Below are positions 52,654 through 61,475 of a DNA stretch of 64,000 nucleotides, one piece after another. The position numbers and the translations under genes were made by a program. This DNA is from an uncultured bacterium (GTDB lineage Bacteria > Desulfobacterota > BSN033 > UBA1163). The DNA is taken from positions 62,001-126,000 of the forward strand of contig CALLAL010000009.1 in NCBI GenBank assembly GCA_938002255.1. Reading direction: 5' to 3'. The notes beneath the pieces were generated by a model. That model worked only from the letters and a program-made list of their open reading frames with translations, ran no database searches and was not told where the DNA came from. Position 1 is the stretch's first letter. The number at the start of each line of letters is the position of its first letter.

Positions 52654-53337
52654 ATGACAGCACTTCAAACGACAACTAAAACGGAGTCTATTCACCGCCC
52701 CCATGTCCTTCTTATGGAAGACGAGATCAATATTGCCAAAGGGCTTGAAATGGTGATGCGTGAAGAGGGATACGAGGTTGACATCGCCCTTACTGGAAAG
52801 GGAGCGCTGGACATGTTTAAGGGAGGTGAGTTTGACCTTCTGGTGGCTGACCTTCGTCTGCCTGACATGGATGGAATAGAGGTCATTCAAAAGGTTCGTG
52901 AAAAGCAGCCCAAAACTAACGTGGTCATCATCACGGGATATCCCTCTGTCTCTTCAGCGGTTCAGGCCGTCAGGATAGGAGTTTCTGACTACCTGCGTAA
53001 ACCTTTTACAGAGGATGAATTTAAAAAGGCAGTTAAAAATGCCCTTCAAAAGAGAGAGAAGGAATCCATGGAGGAATTGATCGTTGAGACCCAGAGGGAA
53101 CGACTTATCCAAAAGGAAGAGGTGATCAGGGTTCTTGAAAGGGCCTATCAGGATGAATCGTTCTGGCGTGCCCTTATGGAGAACGGGTCAGAAGCCCTTG
53201 AAGGATACCGACTCTCCAAGAAAGCCAAAGCAGCTATTCTTTCAGGAGACCTTGAGTGGATTCGCAAGAATGTAGGTGAACTGAGCGAAGAGCAATTGAT
53301 GTTCATCTACAAACGTCTGGAGCGCGAAGCCTGGTAA
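52654..53337 (+). CDS. Response regulator with C-terminal domain shared with FdhA
   Basis: 227 residues from the ATG at 52654, chosen for its AGGAGGTGG; a start ten codons earlier lies before this site. The receiver domain (about 15-130) has Asp66 (LLVADLRLPDMDG) and Lys in YLRKPFT. There is no DNA-binding domain. The last 60 residues (168-227, FWRALMENG ... EGYRLSKKAKAAILSGDLEW) align without gaps with the C-terminus of FdhA in the same operon. That tail may link signalling to the enzyme. First gene of the sigma-54 operon. Confidence 0.9.
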   Translation: MTALQTTTKTESIHRPHVLLMEDEINIAKGLEMVMREEGYEVDIALTGKGALDMFKGGEFDLLVADLRLPDMDGIEVIQKVREKQPKTNVVIITGYPSVSSAVQAVRIGVSDYLRKPFTEDEFKKAVKNALQKREKESMEELIVETQRERLIQKEEVIRVLERAYQDESFWRALMENGSEALEGYRLSKKAKAAILSGDLEWIRKNVGELSEEQLMFIYKRLEREAW

Positions 53338-53377
53338 GGGCATGGGACCTAAAAACATTATTTCATAATTTCATAGC

Positions 53378-53502
53378 AACGGGAAAGAGGCCCGTTTCAA
53401 TGACCGATTATGGTTCAGTTTAAAAAGATTGAACAATGCTTAACGTGACTTTTTAAACCGATACGGGCGTGTAACCTTTACCCACGTTTGTTAGAGGGTA
53501 AA
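53378..53502 (+). promoter_or_regulatory. Structured RNA leader before nuoE-like gene
   Basis: The 223-base gap after the response regulator has three stems: AACGGG/CCCGTT (53378-53396), a 10-bp stem GTTTAAAAAG/CTTTTTAAAC (53418-53427 with 53449-53458) and TTTACCC/GGGTAAA (53477-53502). No gene was seen in the gap. This may be a cis-regulatory RNA, for example cofactor-sensing; I could not match it to a known class. Confidence 0.4.
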
Positions 53503-53560
53503 CCTTCATCCTGACGGTTCAGAACGAAGGAAAATCCCAAAAGGAGAAAGGAAACACCCT

Positions 53561-54100
53561 ATGGAAGAGGCCATCTATAAGAAGTTCCCTGAAGAGAAAG
53601 TGGAGGAGATTGAAAGCCTATTTACCGAGATCGGAAAAGAGTTTAAAGGAAAAGCAGAAGAACTCATCCCCATGCTTCAAAGAGTTCAGAAAAGGCTTGG
53701 TTATCTGCCCGAGCAGGCTCTTCTTGCAATAGCTCGTATGACCGGACTGCCAGCAGCCAAGATCTACGGAACTGCTACTTTCTATGCTCAATTCCGCTTT
53801 CAACCTGTCGGGAAATATATTATTCGGGTCTGTCGTGGCACGGCCTGTCATGTGAAAGGTTCAGACCGACTTTTGAATACCATTGAGGAATATCTTCAAG
53901 TGTCACCCGGACAGATGACTTCCGATGGACTCTTTACGATCGAGACTGTGGCCTGCTTCGGTTCCTGTGCTCTTGCTCCGGTTCTGGTGATCAATGATTC
54001 CGTCTATGGAAGTCTGAATCGTTCCAAGGCGTTAAAATTGCTTGATGAGATCCGGGAAAGAGAAAGGAGTTCTTCACGTCATTCAACCCAAGGGAATTGA
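53561..54100 (+). CDS. NuoE-like thioredoxin-fold [2Fe-2S] subunit
   Basis: 179 residues. The NuoE/HndA-type signature is complete: CRGTACHVKGS and TVACFGSCALAPVLVIND give the four Cys of one [2Fe-2S] cluster. IPMLQRVQKRLGYLP opens the helical bundle typical of the family. The subunit passes electrons between NADH/FMN in the NuoF-like partner and the formate dehydrogenase. The start is supported by AAAAGGAGAAAGG upstream. Confidence 0.93.
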   Translation: MEEAIYKKFPEEKVEEIESLFTEIGKEFKGKAEELIPMLQRVQKRLGYLPEQALLAIARMTGLPAAKIYGTATFYAQFRFQPVGKYIIRVCRGTACHVKGSDRLLNTIEEYLQVSPGQMTSDGLFTIETVACFGSCALAPVLVINDSVYGSLNRSKALKLLDEIRERERSSSRHSTQGN

Positions 54101-54108
54101 GGTGGATC

Positions 54109-55959
54109 ATGGACTTTTTATCTATCAAGGAACGGGCTGAAAAAAACTGGAAGGCCCTTGAAAACCTAAAACAACACCTGATTCAGATTGGCATGGGAAC
54201 ATGTGGCAAAGCCGCAGGAGCGGATGCAATTTATGCCGTTGTTAAGCGCGTCCTAAAACAGTTGAACCTTCTGGGTCGAGTGATGCAGGTGGGATGTATT
54301 GGAACCTGCTACCTGGAACCCATGATGACAGTTCGAAAGCCTGGGGGCCCTTTCATCTATTATGGAAACCTTACCGCAGAGAGAGCGGAAGAGATTCTTC
54401 TTGCCACACTCAAGGAGGATAACCCCAAATCCGAATGGGCAATCTGTTATTCCGGTGAAGGGCCAGTGGATGGCCTTCCCCGTTTTGAAGACCTTCCCAT
54501 GATCAAACCTCAGGTTCGTATTGCCCTCCGCAATTGTGGTCTCATCGACCCGGAGAATATCGAACATTATATCGCCCGGGGAGGGTATAGCGGGTTGATG
54601 AGAGCCCTCCAGATGAAACCCGAAGAGGTGATTGAGGAGGTCAAAACCTCAGGCTTACGAGGAAGAGGAGGGGCAGGGTTTCCCACAGGCATGAAATGGG
54701 AGTTTGCAAGAAAGTCAGGAGGAAAAAAGAGATACATCATCTGTAATGCAGATGAAGGAGATCCTGGCGCTTTTATGGATCGCTCCCTCCTTGAGGGAGA
54801 TCCCCATTCGGTGCTTGAAGGGATGCTGATCGGAGCCTATGCCATCGGATGTGATGAGGGCTACATTTATATTCGTGCAGAATATCCCTTAGCCATTCAA
54901 CGGTTAGCGATAGCCACCAGGCAGATGAAAGAGGCCGGTTTATTAGGCAGAAATATCCTTGGAACCCAATTCTGTTTTGAAATTCATGTCAAGGAAGGAG
55001 CGGGGGCCTTTGTTTGCGGTGAAGAGACAGCCATGATGGCCTCCATCGCTGGAGGGAGAGGCATGCCTCAGCCGAGACCTCCATTTCCAGCCCAAAAAGG
55101 CCTCTGGGGAAAGCCGACCAATATTAATAACGTGGAGACCTTTGGAAATGTCTCAGCAATCCTGGCCAAAGGAGCTCAATGGTATGCCAGCTTTGGAACG
55201 GAGAAGAGCAAAGGGACCAAAACGTTTGCCTTAGCAGGAAAAATTCAGCGAACCGGGCTCATCGAAGTTCCTATGGGGATTCGATTAAAAGAGATCATCT
55301 TTGACATCGGAGGAGGGGTAGCGAAGGGAAAGAAGGTGAAGGCGGTTCAAACAGGAGGACCTTCTGGAGGATGTATCCCGGCTGATCTTTTTGACTTACC
55401 AGTGGATTACGAGTCCCTTACTTCCGCAGGGTCCATTATGGGATCTGGTGGAATGGTGGTCATGGATGAGGACACCTGTATGGTCGATATCCCAAGATAT
55501 TTTCTCTCCTTTACGGCCCAGGAATCCTGTGGAAAATGCGTTCCTTGCCGGCTCGGGACTCGGCAGATGCTTGATGCCCTCAATCGAATTTGTAATGGCC
55601 ATGGCACCGTGGAGGATCTGGATCTTTTAAAGGACGTGAGCGAAACGGTCCAGAAGGGCTCCCTTTGCGGATTAGGCCAAACCGCTCCCAATCCGGTTCA
55701 GACCACTCTTCGTTATTTCCGTTCAGAATACGAGGCCCATATCCTTCGGAAAAAATGTGAAGCAGGGGTCTGCAAGCCTCTGTTTCATTATGAAATCGAT
55801 CCTGAGATCTGCAATGGATGTGGACTCTGTTTAAAAAGGTGTTCGGTAGGGGCCATTTCAGGTGAAAAGAAGAAACCTCACCGAATTGATCTTGAAAGAT
55901 GTACGAAATGCGGTGCCTGTTATGAAGGATGCAAATTTGAGGCGATCCGCATCAGTTAA
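54109..55959 (+). CDS. NuoF-like NADH/FMN flavoprotein with extra ferredoxin domains
   Basis: 616 residues from the ATG at 54109, with GAGGTGG just upstream; a TTG at 54097 that overlaps the previous gene is an alternative. An N-terminal thioredoxin-like [2Fe-2S] domain (MGTCGKAAGAD, VGCIGTCYLEP) precedes the NADH/FMN fold (GLRGRGGAGFPTGMKW, CNADEGDPGAFMDRS, VCGEETAMMASIAG) and the [4Fe-4S] region (ESCGKCVPCRLGTRQ). Two more [4Fe-4S] motifs close it (CNGCGLCLKRC, CTKCGACYEGC). It transfers electrons to or from NAD. In HndC-like enzymes such an architecture also supports electron bifurcation; whether it does here is unknown. Confidence 0.95.
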   Translation: MDFLSIKERAEKNWKALENLKQHLIQIGMGTCGKAAGADAIYAVVKRVLKQLNLLGRVMQVGCIGTCYLEPMMTVRKPGGPFIYYGNLTAERAEEILLATLKEDNPKSEWAICYSGEGPVDGLPRFEDLPMIKPQVRIALRNCGLIDPENIEHYIARGGYSGLMRALQMKPEEVIEEVKTSGLRGRGGAGFPTGMKWEFARKSGGKKRYIICNADEGDPGAFMDRSLLEGDPHSVLEGMLIGAYAIGCDEGYIYIRAEYPLAIQRLAIATRQMKEAGLLGRNILGTQFCFEIHVKEGAGAFVCGEETAMMASIAGGRGMPQPRPPFPAQKGLWGKPTNINNVETFGNVSAILAKGAQWYASFGTEKSKGTKTFALAGKIQRTGLIEVPMGIRLKEIIFDIGGGVAKGKKVKAVQTGGPSGGCIPADLFDLPVDYESLTSAGSIMGSGGMVVMDEDTCMVDIPRYFLSFTAQESCGKCVPCRLGTRQMLDALNRICNGHGTVEDLDLLKDVSETVQKGSLCGLGQTAPNPVQTTLRYFRSEYEAHILRKKCEAGVCKPLFHYEIDPEICNGCGLCLKRCSVGAISGEKKKPHRIDLERCTKCGACYEGCKFEAIRIS

Positions 55960-55979
55960 GGGAAAACGAGGGAAATCCG

Positions 55980-58925
55980 ATGAAGAAAATCCAACTGACC
56001 ATTAATGGCCATCCCGTAACGGTTCATGAAGGCGCAACCGTGCTCAATGCGATTGAGAAGGCAGGATTCTATGTGCCAACCCTCTGCTATGATCCTGCTT
56101 TAAAACCCTTTGGGGCCTGTCGCCTCTGCATCGTCCAGATCGAGGACATGAGGGGATTGCCCACCTCCTGCACCACACCCGTACAGGAGGGAATGAAAGT
56201 CCATACAGAAACAGAGGAGATTCAAAGGGTGAGGCGCATGATCGTGGAGCTGATGATCGTCAATCATCCCTATGAATGCCTCCTCTGTAATAGGAGTCAA
56301 GACTGTGAGCTTCTGAAGGTGGCCCGGTATGTAGGAGTCGATCAACGCTCCATCGAACGACTCCGGAGAACAACCCGCAAAAGAGCCCCGGACCACTCCA
56401 ATCCTGCCTTTGACTTTGAACCCGACAAATGCATTCTGTGCGGGAAGTGCGTGCGTCGATGTGATGAGATGGTGGGTGTGGGAGCCATTGATTTCTGCCA
56501 TCGGGGGGATGATACTGTGATTCGCCCCTTTGGAGAAAAACCGATCCTCCAATCTGTCTGCCAGAGTTGTGGAGAATGTGTGGAGCATTGTCCAACTGGT
56601 GCCCTCTTGCCCAAAAACCTCTTTATCCCGGAGAGAGAAATCAAAACGATCTGTCCTTATTGTGGGGTGGGTTGTTCCATCCATCTTGGAATTCGTGCAG
56701 GGAAAGTCGTACGAGTCAAGGGAGATGAAACGAGTCCAGTCAACCGTGGGGAACTCTGTGTCAAGGGTCGCTATGGATTAGATTTCGTCAATCATCCCGA
56801 TCGGCTCACCCGACCTCTGATTCGAAAGGAAGGATTTCCAAAGAGCGTTACCGTGAACGAGATCCATCAAGTGTTTCAAGAGGTGAGTTGGAATGAGGCA
56901 CTGGATCGGGTGGCACGAGGCCTTGCCCGACTGAAAGATCGTTACGGACCCAATGCCATCGGGTTTCTGAGTTCTGCCAAATGCACCAATGAAGAGAACT
57001 ATCTCTTTCAAAAATTTGCCCGAGCCGCTTTGGGAACCAATAATGTGGACCACTGCGCCCGACTCTGCCACGCCTCGACCGTGGCGGCTGCACTGGCTGC
57101 CTTCGGGGATGGGGCCATGAGTAATTCGATCTCAGACATTGATCACGCCGATACACTTTTAGTCATTGGATCCAATACCACCGAGTGTCACCCTATCATT
57201 GGTCGTAGAATTAAGCGAGCCGTCAAAAATCATGGAGCAAGATTGATCGTCGCTGACCCACGAAGGATAGAGTTGTGCGACCTGGCAGAGGTTCATCTTG
57301 ACCATCTCCCTGGAACGGATGTCGCGCTTCTCAATGGGATGATGCACCAGATCGTCAAGGAGAACCTTCATGATGAGAAGTTCATCTCAGAGCGGTGCGA
57401 GGAGTTTGAACCCTTTCTGGAATCTTTAAATCGATACGATCTGAAGACAGTGGAAGCCATCACCGGTGTGCCCGGAGAGAAGATTCGGCAAGGGGCGCTC
57501 CTTTTTGGAAAGGCAAAGAGAGCCATCGTGCTTTACGGAATGGGGATTACCCAGCATACCACCGGAACGGATAACGTTAAAACCATCGCGAACCTTTTAA
57601 TGCTTACGGGCAATTTAGGTAGACAGGGAACAGGCTTTTCTCCCCTTCGCGGGCAGAATAATGTACAGGGGGCTTGCGATATGGGGGCGTTACCTGTTGT
57701 CTATCCAGGATACCAACGGGTGGATAACCCTGAGGTGAGAGAAAAATTTGAAAAAGCCTGGGGAAGGCCTCTGAGTACCCAACCAGGCCTTACCATAACG
57801 GAGATGTTTCAGGCTGCCTATGATGAAAAACTGAAGGGTCTCTATGTGATGGGTGAAAACCCCATGCTCAGCGAACCCGATCTAAACCATGCGAGAGAAG
57901 CCCTTGCCAAACTGGATTTTCTCGTCGTTCAGGACATCTTCTTCACAGAGACTGCCCATTTGGCCGATGTGATTTTGCCTGCAGCCAGTTTTGCAGAGAA
58001 GGAGGGGACGTTCACCAGTACGGAACGACGGATTCAACGGGTTCGGAAAGCCCTTGATCCGCCAGGCGCGGCAAGACCGGATTGGGAGATTGTTGTTGAG
58101 CTCTCAAATCGTTTAGGATATCCAATGAACTATCGTTCGAGTGAGGAGATCATGAGCGAAATTGCGCGGCTCACGCCGATCTATGGAGGGATTAGGTATG
58201 ATCGCCTCAATCGGGCTGGACTCCAATGCCCCTGCCCGGATGCGAAGCATCCTGGAACCCCTATCCTCCATAAGGGTCAATTCACACGTGGCCGGGGCAG
58301 GTTTCATGTAGTCCATGACCGGCCACCTGCAGAGCTGCCCACCTCTGCCTATCCCCTTCTCCTGACCACCGGTCGAATCCTCCAGCACTGGCACACGGGT
58401 AGCATGAGCCATCGATCCCATGTTCTTGAAACGCTGGTGCCGGAAAGCCATGTGGAGATTAATCCCGTAGATGCGAACCGCCTTGGAATCATGGAGGGAG
58501 ATGAGATCTTTCTGAGTTCTCGAAGAGGATCGGTTCAGACTAAAGTGAAGAAGACGCATCGGGTTAGACCGGGCCAGGCTTTTATGGCTTTTCACTGGAG
58601 AGAGGCTCCGGCAAATCGGTTGACCAATCCGGCTCTCGATCCCCAGGCAAAGATTCCGGAGTTTAAGGTCTCATCCATCCATGCCATTCTCGCTGTGCTG
58701 GAGCAGGCGGCTGAAGATAACAGATTCCTCACCGCACTTGCTGAGAACCCGGCCGGAGTGCTCTCCACCTATGACCTCACTCCGGAGCACCGTAGAGCCC
58801 TGATGGAAGGTGACATTGCATCCATTGAGCAGTGGGTTGGGCCTCTTGAGGATCGGCTGAAGATCTGGCTCAAAACCCGCCTCAAACAGGAGAAACTTTC
58901 CGAAAGGCAGGTTTTGCAGGCCTAA
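55980..58925 (+). CDS. fdhA: NAD-linked formate dehydrogenase catalytic subunit (Cys form)
   Basis: 981 residues. A NuoG-like [2Fe-2S] domain (YDPALKPFGACRLCIVQIED), a His/Cys-cluster motif, two [4Fe-4S] ferredoxin motifs (CILCGKCVRRC, CQSCGECVEHC) and a molybdopterin domain with its own [4Fe-4S] (CPYCGVGC, ELCVKGRYGLDF). The metal-ligand residue is Cys, not selenocysteine, in HCARLCHASTVAA; its codon is TGC. It oxidises formate or reduces CO2 with Mo or W. A C-terminal tail (914-973) matches that of the response regulator. Confidence 0.94.
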   Translation: MKKIQLTINGHPVTVHEGATVLNAIEKAGFYVPTLCYDPALKPFGACRLCIVQIEDMRGLPTSCTTPVQEGMKVHTETEEIQRVRRMIVELMIVNHPYECLLCNRSQDCELLKVARYVGVDQRSIERLRRTTRKRAPDHSNPAFDFEPDKCILCGKCVRRCDEMVGVGAIDFCHRGDDTVIRPFGEKPILQSVCQSCGECVEHCPTGALLPKNLFIPEREIKTICPYCGVGCSIHLGIRAGKVVRVKGDETSPVNRGELCVKGRYGLDFVNHPDRLTRPLIRKEGFPKSVTVNEIHQVFQEVSWNEALDRVARGLARLKDRYGPNAIGFLSSAKCTNEENYLFQKFARAALGTNNVDHCARLCHASTVAAALAAFGDGAMSNSISDIDHADTLLVIGSNTTECHPIIGRRIKRAVKNHGARLIVADPRRIELCDLAEVHLDHLPGTDVALLNGMMHQIVKENLHDEKFISERCEEFEPFLESLNRYDLKTVEAITGVPGEKIRQGALLFGKAKRAIVLYGMGITQHTTGTDNVKTIANLLMLTGNLGRQGTGFSPLRGQNNVQGACDMGALPVVYPGYQRVDNPEVREKFEKAWGRPLSTQPGLTITEMFQAAYDEKLKGLYVMGENPMLSEPDLNHAREALAKLDFLVVQDIFFTETAHLADVILPAASFAEKEGTFTSTERRIQRVRKALDPPGAARPDWEIVVELSNRLGYPMNYRSSEEIMSEIARLTPIYGGIRYDRLNRAGLQCPCPDAKHPGTPILHKGQFTRGRGRFHVVHDRPPAELPTSAYPLLLTTGRILQHWHTGSMSHRSHVLETLVPESHVEINPVDANRLGIMEGDEIFLSSRRGSVQTKVKKTHRVRPGQAFMAFHWREAPANRLTNPALDPQAKIPEFKVSSIHAILAVLEQAAEDNRFLTALAENPAGVLSTYDLTPEHRRALMEGDIASIEQWVGPLEDRLKIWLKTRLKQEKLSERQVLQA

Positions 58926-58983
58926 TCAGAGATGTGCGAAATGCCTTAGACTGATTAACCTCAACTGATGATCTGAAGTTAAA

Positions 58984-59026
58984 CTCAACGAAATGATAGA
59001 CTCTTTGGTAGGGTCTCATTGTTGAG
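58984..59026. other. Imperfect long hairpin after fdhA
   Basis: CTCAACG (58984 on) pairs with GTTGAG (59021-59026), and AGAC/GTCT pair inside. It could end or stabilise the fdhA message but has no U-run, so it is not called a terminator. Confidence 0.35.
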
Positions 59027-59072
59027 GCTGATATTCTATCCCTATCCTCCCCACTCAATTTCTTCACAACTA

Positions 59073-59101
59073 TTGAACCTTCTTTTAGACTCTGTTACGA
59101 T
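59073..59101 (+). promoter_or_regulatory. Probable promoter of tex
   Basis: TTGAAC (59073-59078), 17-base spacer, TACGAT (59096-59101). Each box matches the housekeeping consensus at four of six positions. The start would fall about 45 bases before the tex ATG. Confidence 0.45.
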
Positions 59102-59151
59102 TGCTCGGTCTAAAATTTAAAGAATTGACACCTTTTCTTTATAGGAAGGTT

Positions 59152-61416
59152 ATGACCAAAGCCCATCTTACAAAGATTGCAGAAGAACTTCATCTCATCC
59201 CAAAACAGGTTCAGGCGACGGCTGACCTGTTGAATGGTGGGGCAACGATCCCCTTTATCGCTCGATACAGAAAAGAGGCAACAGGGTCTCTGGATGAAGT
59301 GGTCATTACAGCCATTCGAGACCGGCTCAATCAACTGGTAGAACTGGATAATCGCCGCGAGGCCATCCTTAGGTCACTAGAAGAACGGGGACAGCTCAAC
59401 GATGAGTTAAAGGAAAAGATCCTTATCGCGGAGACCCTGGTGGTCCTTGAAGACCTCTATCTGCCTTACCGGCCTAAGCGCCGCACCCGGGCAACGATCG
59501 CTAAAGAGAAGGGACTGGAACCCCTGGCTCAACTCATTTTTGCACAAGGAGACATCGATCCACTGGCCGAAGCTTCTTCTTTTATCGATCATGAAAAAGG
59601 AGTTGATTCTGTAGAGGACGCGCTCGCTGGAGCGCGTGATATCATTGCAGAGTGGGTTAATGAAGACCAGACCGCACGGGCAAGGATGCGAGACTTTTAC
59701 ACCTCCCATGCGGTTTTTAAATCGAAGGTGATTCAGGAGAAAGCAACTGAAGGAATGAAGTATAAGGATTACTTTGATTGGGAAGAGCCTGTGAGCTCAG
59801 CGCCCTCCCACAGGATTCTGGCCATGAGGCGGGGAGAAAAGGAGGGCGTTCTCACCCTGCGGGTGGTCCCTCCAGAAGAAGAGGCTCTTATTCTCCTCGA
59901 ACCCCTTTTTGTCAAAGGAGAAGGGCCTGCTTCTGAACAGGTCAGGATGGCTGTTCACGATAGCTATAAGAGGCTTCTTTCCTCTTCTATGGAAACTGAA
60001 ATTAGGCTTTCGACTAAAAAGCGAGCGGATGAAGAGGCGATTAAAATCTTTGCTGAAAACCTCCGTCAACTCCTTCTCGCTCCCCCTCTTGGACAGAAGA
60101 ATGTTCTGGCGATCGATCCTGGTTTCAGGACTGGATGTAAACTGGTCTGTCTCGACTGCCAGGGAAAACTTCTTCACCACGAAACGATTTATCCCCTTCA
60201 GTCTGAAAAGTTAGCCTCTGACGCAAGCATAAGAATCCGTGAGTTGTGCGAGCGTTTTGGAATTGAAGCCATTGCTGTTGGAAACGGCACAGGAGGAAGA
60301 GAGACCGAGTTTTTTATCAGGGGCCTTGGTCTTCCGGCAACCATTCGAGTGATGATGGTCAATGAGAGCGGCGCTTCGGTCTATTCGGCTTCTGAGGTGG
60401 CACGAGAGGAGTTTCCTGACCAGGATGTGACGGTGCGCGGAGCAGTATCTATTGGAAGGAGGTTGATGGATCCTCTCGCAGAGCTGGTCAAGATTGATCC
60501 AAAGTCGATTGGTGTGGGTCAATATCAGCACGATGTGGATCAGGGTGCTTTAAGGTCCAGTCTCGATGATGTGGTCATCAGCTGTGTGAACCGTGTAGGC
60601 GTGGAAGTGAACACCGCAAGCAAACAACTTTTGATGTATGTGTCGGGCTTGGGACCCCAGCTTGCCAAGGGGATTGTGGAATACAGGAATGAACACGGTC
60701 CTTTCAAGTCAAGAGAAGCATTAAAAAAAGTCCCTCGCCTTGGACCAAAAGCCTTTGAGCAGGCTGCTGGTTTTTTAAGAATTCGCGATGGGGAAAACCC
60801 GCTTGATCGGAGCGCAGTCCATCCGGAAAGCTATCCCATCGTTGATGCTATGGCAAGGGATCTTGACTGCTCGGTGATCGATTTGATGCGTGACGAGAAC
60901 CTCCGTCAGAGAATCGATTTGAACCGTTATGTATCGGACAAGGTGGGGCTTCCTACCTTAAATGATATCCTTGCAGAACTCTCCAAACCCGGTCGTGATC
61001 CCCGTGACCAGTTTGAGACCTTTCATTTTACAGAGGGGATTGAAAAACTTGAGGATGTTAAACCAGGGATGAAACTGCCTGGATTTGTGACCAATATCAC
61101 TGCTTTCGGTGTCTTTGTGGATATTGGCGTTCATCAAGATGGGCTGGTCCATATCAGTGAGCTATCGAACCGTTTTGTGAAGAACCCATCGGAAGTGGTA
61201 AAGGTCCATCAAAAAGTGATGGTGACCGTGCTTGATGTGGACCTTGAAAGAAAAAGAATCTCCCTCTCCATGAAGGGCAGTCCGCTTGTTCCCGATGGCG
61301 TTTCAAAAGGGAAGGAGAAGCAGAAAAAAGAGAAAAGATCGGAAAGAAAACGAAAAGAGAAAGAACGCTTTACTAACAACCCCTTCGCCGAAGCCTTCCG
61401 AAACAGACGACCCTAA
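59152..61416 (+). CDS. tex: Tex-family RNA-binding transcription accessory protein
   Basis: 754 residues from the ATG at 59152 (AGGAAGG just upstream). Tex layout is complete: N-terminal helical part (TIPFIARYRKEATGSLDEV), YqgF-like nuclease fold (LAIDPGFRTGCKLVCLD), helix-hairpin-helix (GIVEYRNEHGPFKSREALKK) and a C-terminal S1 RNA-binding domain (GFVTNITAFGVFVDIGVHQD) with a Lys/Arg-rich tail. It binds single-stranded RNA/DNA and acts in transcription. It is a housekeeping gene with no obvious link to its neighbours. Confidence 0.97.
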   Translation: MTKAHLTKIAEELHLIPKQVQATADLLNGGATIPFIARYRKEATGSLDEVVITAIRDRLNQLVELDNRREAILRSLEERGQLNDELKEKILIAETLVVLEDLYLPYRPKRRTRATIAKEKGLEPLAQLIFAQGDIDPLAEASSFIDHEKGVDSVEDALAGARDIIAEWVNEDQTARARMRDFYTSHAVFKSKVIQEKATEGMKYKDYFDWEEPVSSAPSHRILAMRRGEKEGVLTLRVVPPEEEALILLEPLFVKGEGPASEQVRMAVHDSYKRLLSSSMETEIRLSTKKRADEEAIKIFAENLRQLLLAPPLGQKNVLAIDPGFRTGCKLVCLDCQGKLLHHETIYPLQSEKLASDASIRIRELCERFGIEAIAVGNGTGGRETEFFIRGLGLPATIRVMMVNESGASVYSASEVAREEFPDQDVTVRGAVSIGRRLMDPLAELVKIDPKSIGVGQYQHDVDQGALRSSLDDVVISCVNRVGVEVNTASKQLLMYVSGLGPQLAKGIVEYRNEHGPFKSREALKKVPRLGPKAFEQAAGFLRIRDGENPLDRSAVHPESYPIVDAMARDLDCSVIDLMRDENLRQRIDLNRYVSDKVGLPTLNDILAELSKPGRDPRDQFETFHFTEGIEKLEDVKPGMKLPGFVTNITAFGVFVDIGVHQDGLVHISELSNRFVKNPSEVVKVHQKVMVTVLDVDLERKRISLSMKGSPLVPDGVSKGKEKQKKEKRSERKRKEKERFTNNPFAEAFRNRRP

Positions 61417-61475
61417 ATTTTTTGAGGAACATTTCGAAACGGCATCGTACCCCCTAAACCCCCTAAGGGTATGGT

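Noticed and set aside
55980-58925. Selenocysteine in FdhA
   Set aside because: The metal-ligand codon in RLCHAST is TGC, so the enzyme is the Cys form.
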